64,000 nt of DNA from Pseudomonas marvdashtae (GTDB taxonomy: Bacteria; Pseudomonadota; Gammaproteobacteria; Pseudomonadales; Pseudomonadaceae). How positions within the stretch are numbered: the stretch's first letter is position 1; the number at the start of each line of letters is the position of its first letter. The stretch is taken from NCBI RefSeq assembly GCF_014268655.2, contig NZ_JABWQX020000001.1:2944001-3008000 (forward strand), read 5' to 3'. The notes under the pieces were generated by a model. The model worked only from the letters and a program-made list of their open reading frames with translations, searched no databases and was not told the DNA's origin. The translations under genes and the position numbers were made by a program. Shown piece after piece: positions 63,608 to 64,000 of the stretch.

Positions 63608-64000
63608 GAGGTTGGTGGTTCACGTCGCTACTCATGGTCGGCGCGGCTCATGGCGAGGTCATGGACCCGCCGGACCTGGCGTTGGCCGAGCGCAATTATC
63701 AGCAGCATTGCCAGCAATGCCACGGCGTCAATCGCATCGGCGGCGCCGGGCCTGCACTGTTGCCGCAAAGCTTGAGCCGGATCAAACCCGATGAAATCCG
63801 CCGCGTCATTGAAAACGGCCGTCCCGCCAGCCAGATGGCCTCGTTCGGCGGAATGCTGGACGGCGCGCAGATCGATGGCCTGACTCACTATCTCCAGCGC
63901 GCGCCCGCCGTCGAACCGACTTGGAGCGAAGATGACACGCGCCATAGCCATCGCCTGCTGGCGAATGTCGCGAGCTTGCCCACTGCACCTCAGCACAGCG
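63604..64000 (+). CDS. nirN: NirN, heme c/d1 insertion cytochrome (3'-truncated by window end)
   Basis: The reading frame starts at ATG 63604, overlapping the nirE stop, and stays open to the end of the window (132 residues). A signal peptide (to about residue 17) is followed by heme motif CQQCH (Cys36, Cys39, His40) and a cytochrome c domain with RPASQMASFGGML. The continuation should be a d1-binding propeller, as NirN is a NirS-like protein that finishes d1 and hands it to NirS. Confidence 0.88.
   Translation, partial: MRGWWFTSLLMVGAAHGEVMDPPDLALAERNYQQHCQQCHGVNRIGGAGPALLPQSLSRIKPDEIRRVIENGRPASQMASFGGMLDGAQIDGLTHYLQRAPAVEPTWSEDDTRHSHRLLANVASLPTAPQHS

Overview
The window is GC-rich and looks like the chromosome of a Pseudomonas of the P. 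fluorescens complex. I infer a denitrifying member, such as the P. corrugata/brassicacearum branch, but this is not proven. The evidence is a mannitol operon of the P. fluorescens mtl type, a nirS/norCB denitrification island, REP/REPIN palindromes (TGTGGCGAGGG...CCCTCGCCACA) between genes, and typical Pseudomonas families (DUF1652, DnrP, NirDLGH). I saw no rRNA, tRNA, CRISPR array, prophage or transposase. The window has about 60 protein genes, cut at both ends inside genes.

Layout. 1-2.6 kb: the end of an RND-efflux outer-membrane lipoprotein, then a TPR protein. 2.8-6 kb: a two-gene operon of a KaiC-like double ATPase and a hybrid histidine kinase. 6.1-7 kb: a secreted halovibrin-like protein. 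7.0-14.2 kb: a signalling block on the minus strand (large CHASE3/GAF hybrid kinase, CheR, CheB, REC-kinase, single-domain response regulator) with a divergent response regulator, followed by a glycosyltransferase. 15.6-25.3 kb: the mannitol/arabitol regulon mtlR-mtlEFGKDYZ. 25.3-28.8 kb: a DUF1652 protein, a short threonine dehydratase behind a leader-peptide/terminator attenuator, a PQQ-type sugar dehydrogenase and a small secreted protein. 29-32 kb: NHEJ genes ku and ligD; this LigD lacks the N-terminal phosphoesterase domain. 31.9-39.4 kb: lpxO, ybiT, an MFS carrier, a hydrolase, azoR with a divergent LysR regulator, and a YjbR protein.

39.4-64 kb is an anaerobic-respiration region. It holds ubiTUV (oxygen-independent ubiquinone synthesis), moeA-moaB (molybdenum cofactor), pdxH, norR, a YtfE-type iron-sulfur repair protein, a CopD-like membrane protein, nnrS, dnr, dnrP, norCBD, nirQ-norEF and nirSMCFDLGHJEN (nirN is cut by the window end). 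NirS reduces nitrite to NO and NorCB reduces NO to N2O. NirFDLGHJEN build heme d1, and NorD/NirQ/NorE/NorF mature or support the reductases. Dnr is the NO-responsive activator, and ANR/Dnr boxes lie before norC, between nirQ and nirS, and before ubiU.

The most striking signal is a pair of near-identical control regions. Each has three GGT-N7-ACC motifs (the known NorR target form) about 20 and 25 bp apart, followed about 41 bp later by a sigma54 -24/-12 promoter. One lies between norR and ytfE. The other lies before a previously unlisted 29-residue ORF and dnr. This suggests NorR and sigma54 switch on dnr itself, giving a two-step NO relay (NorR to Dnr to nir/nor).
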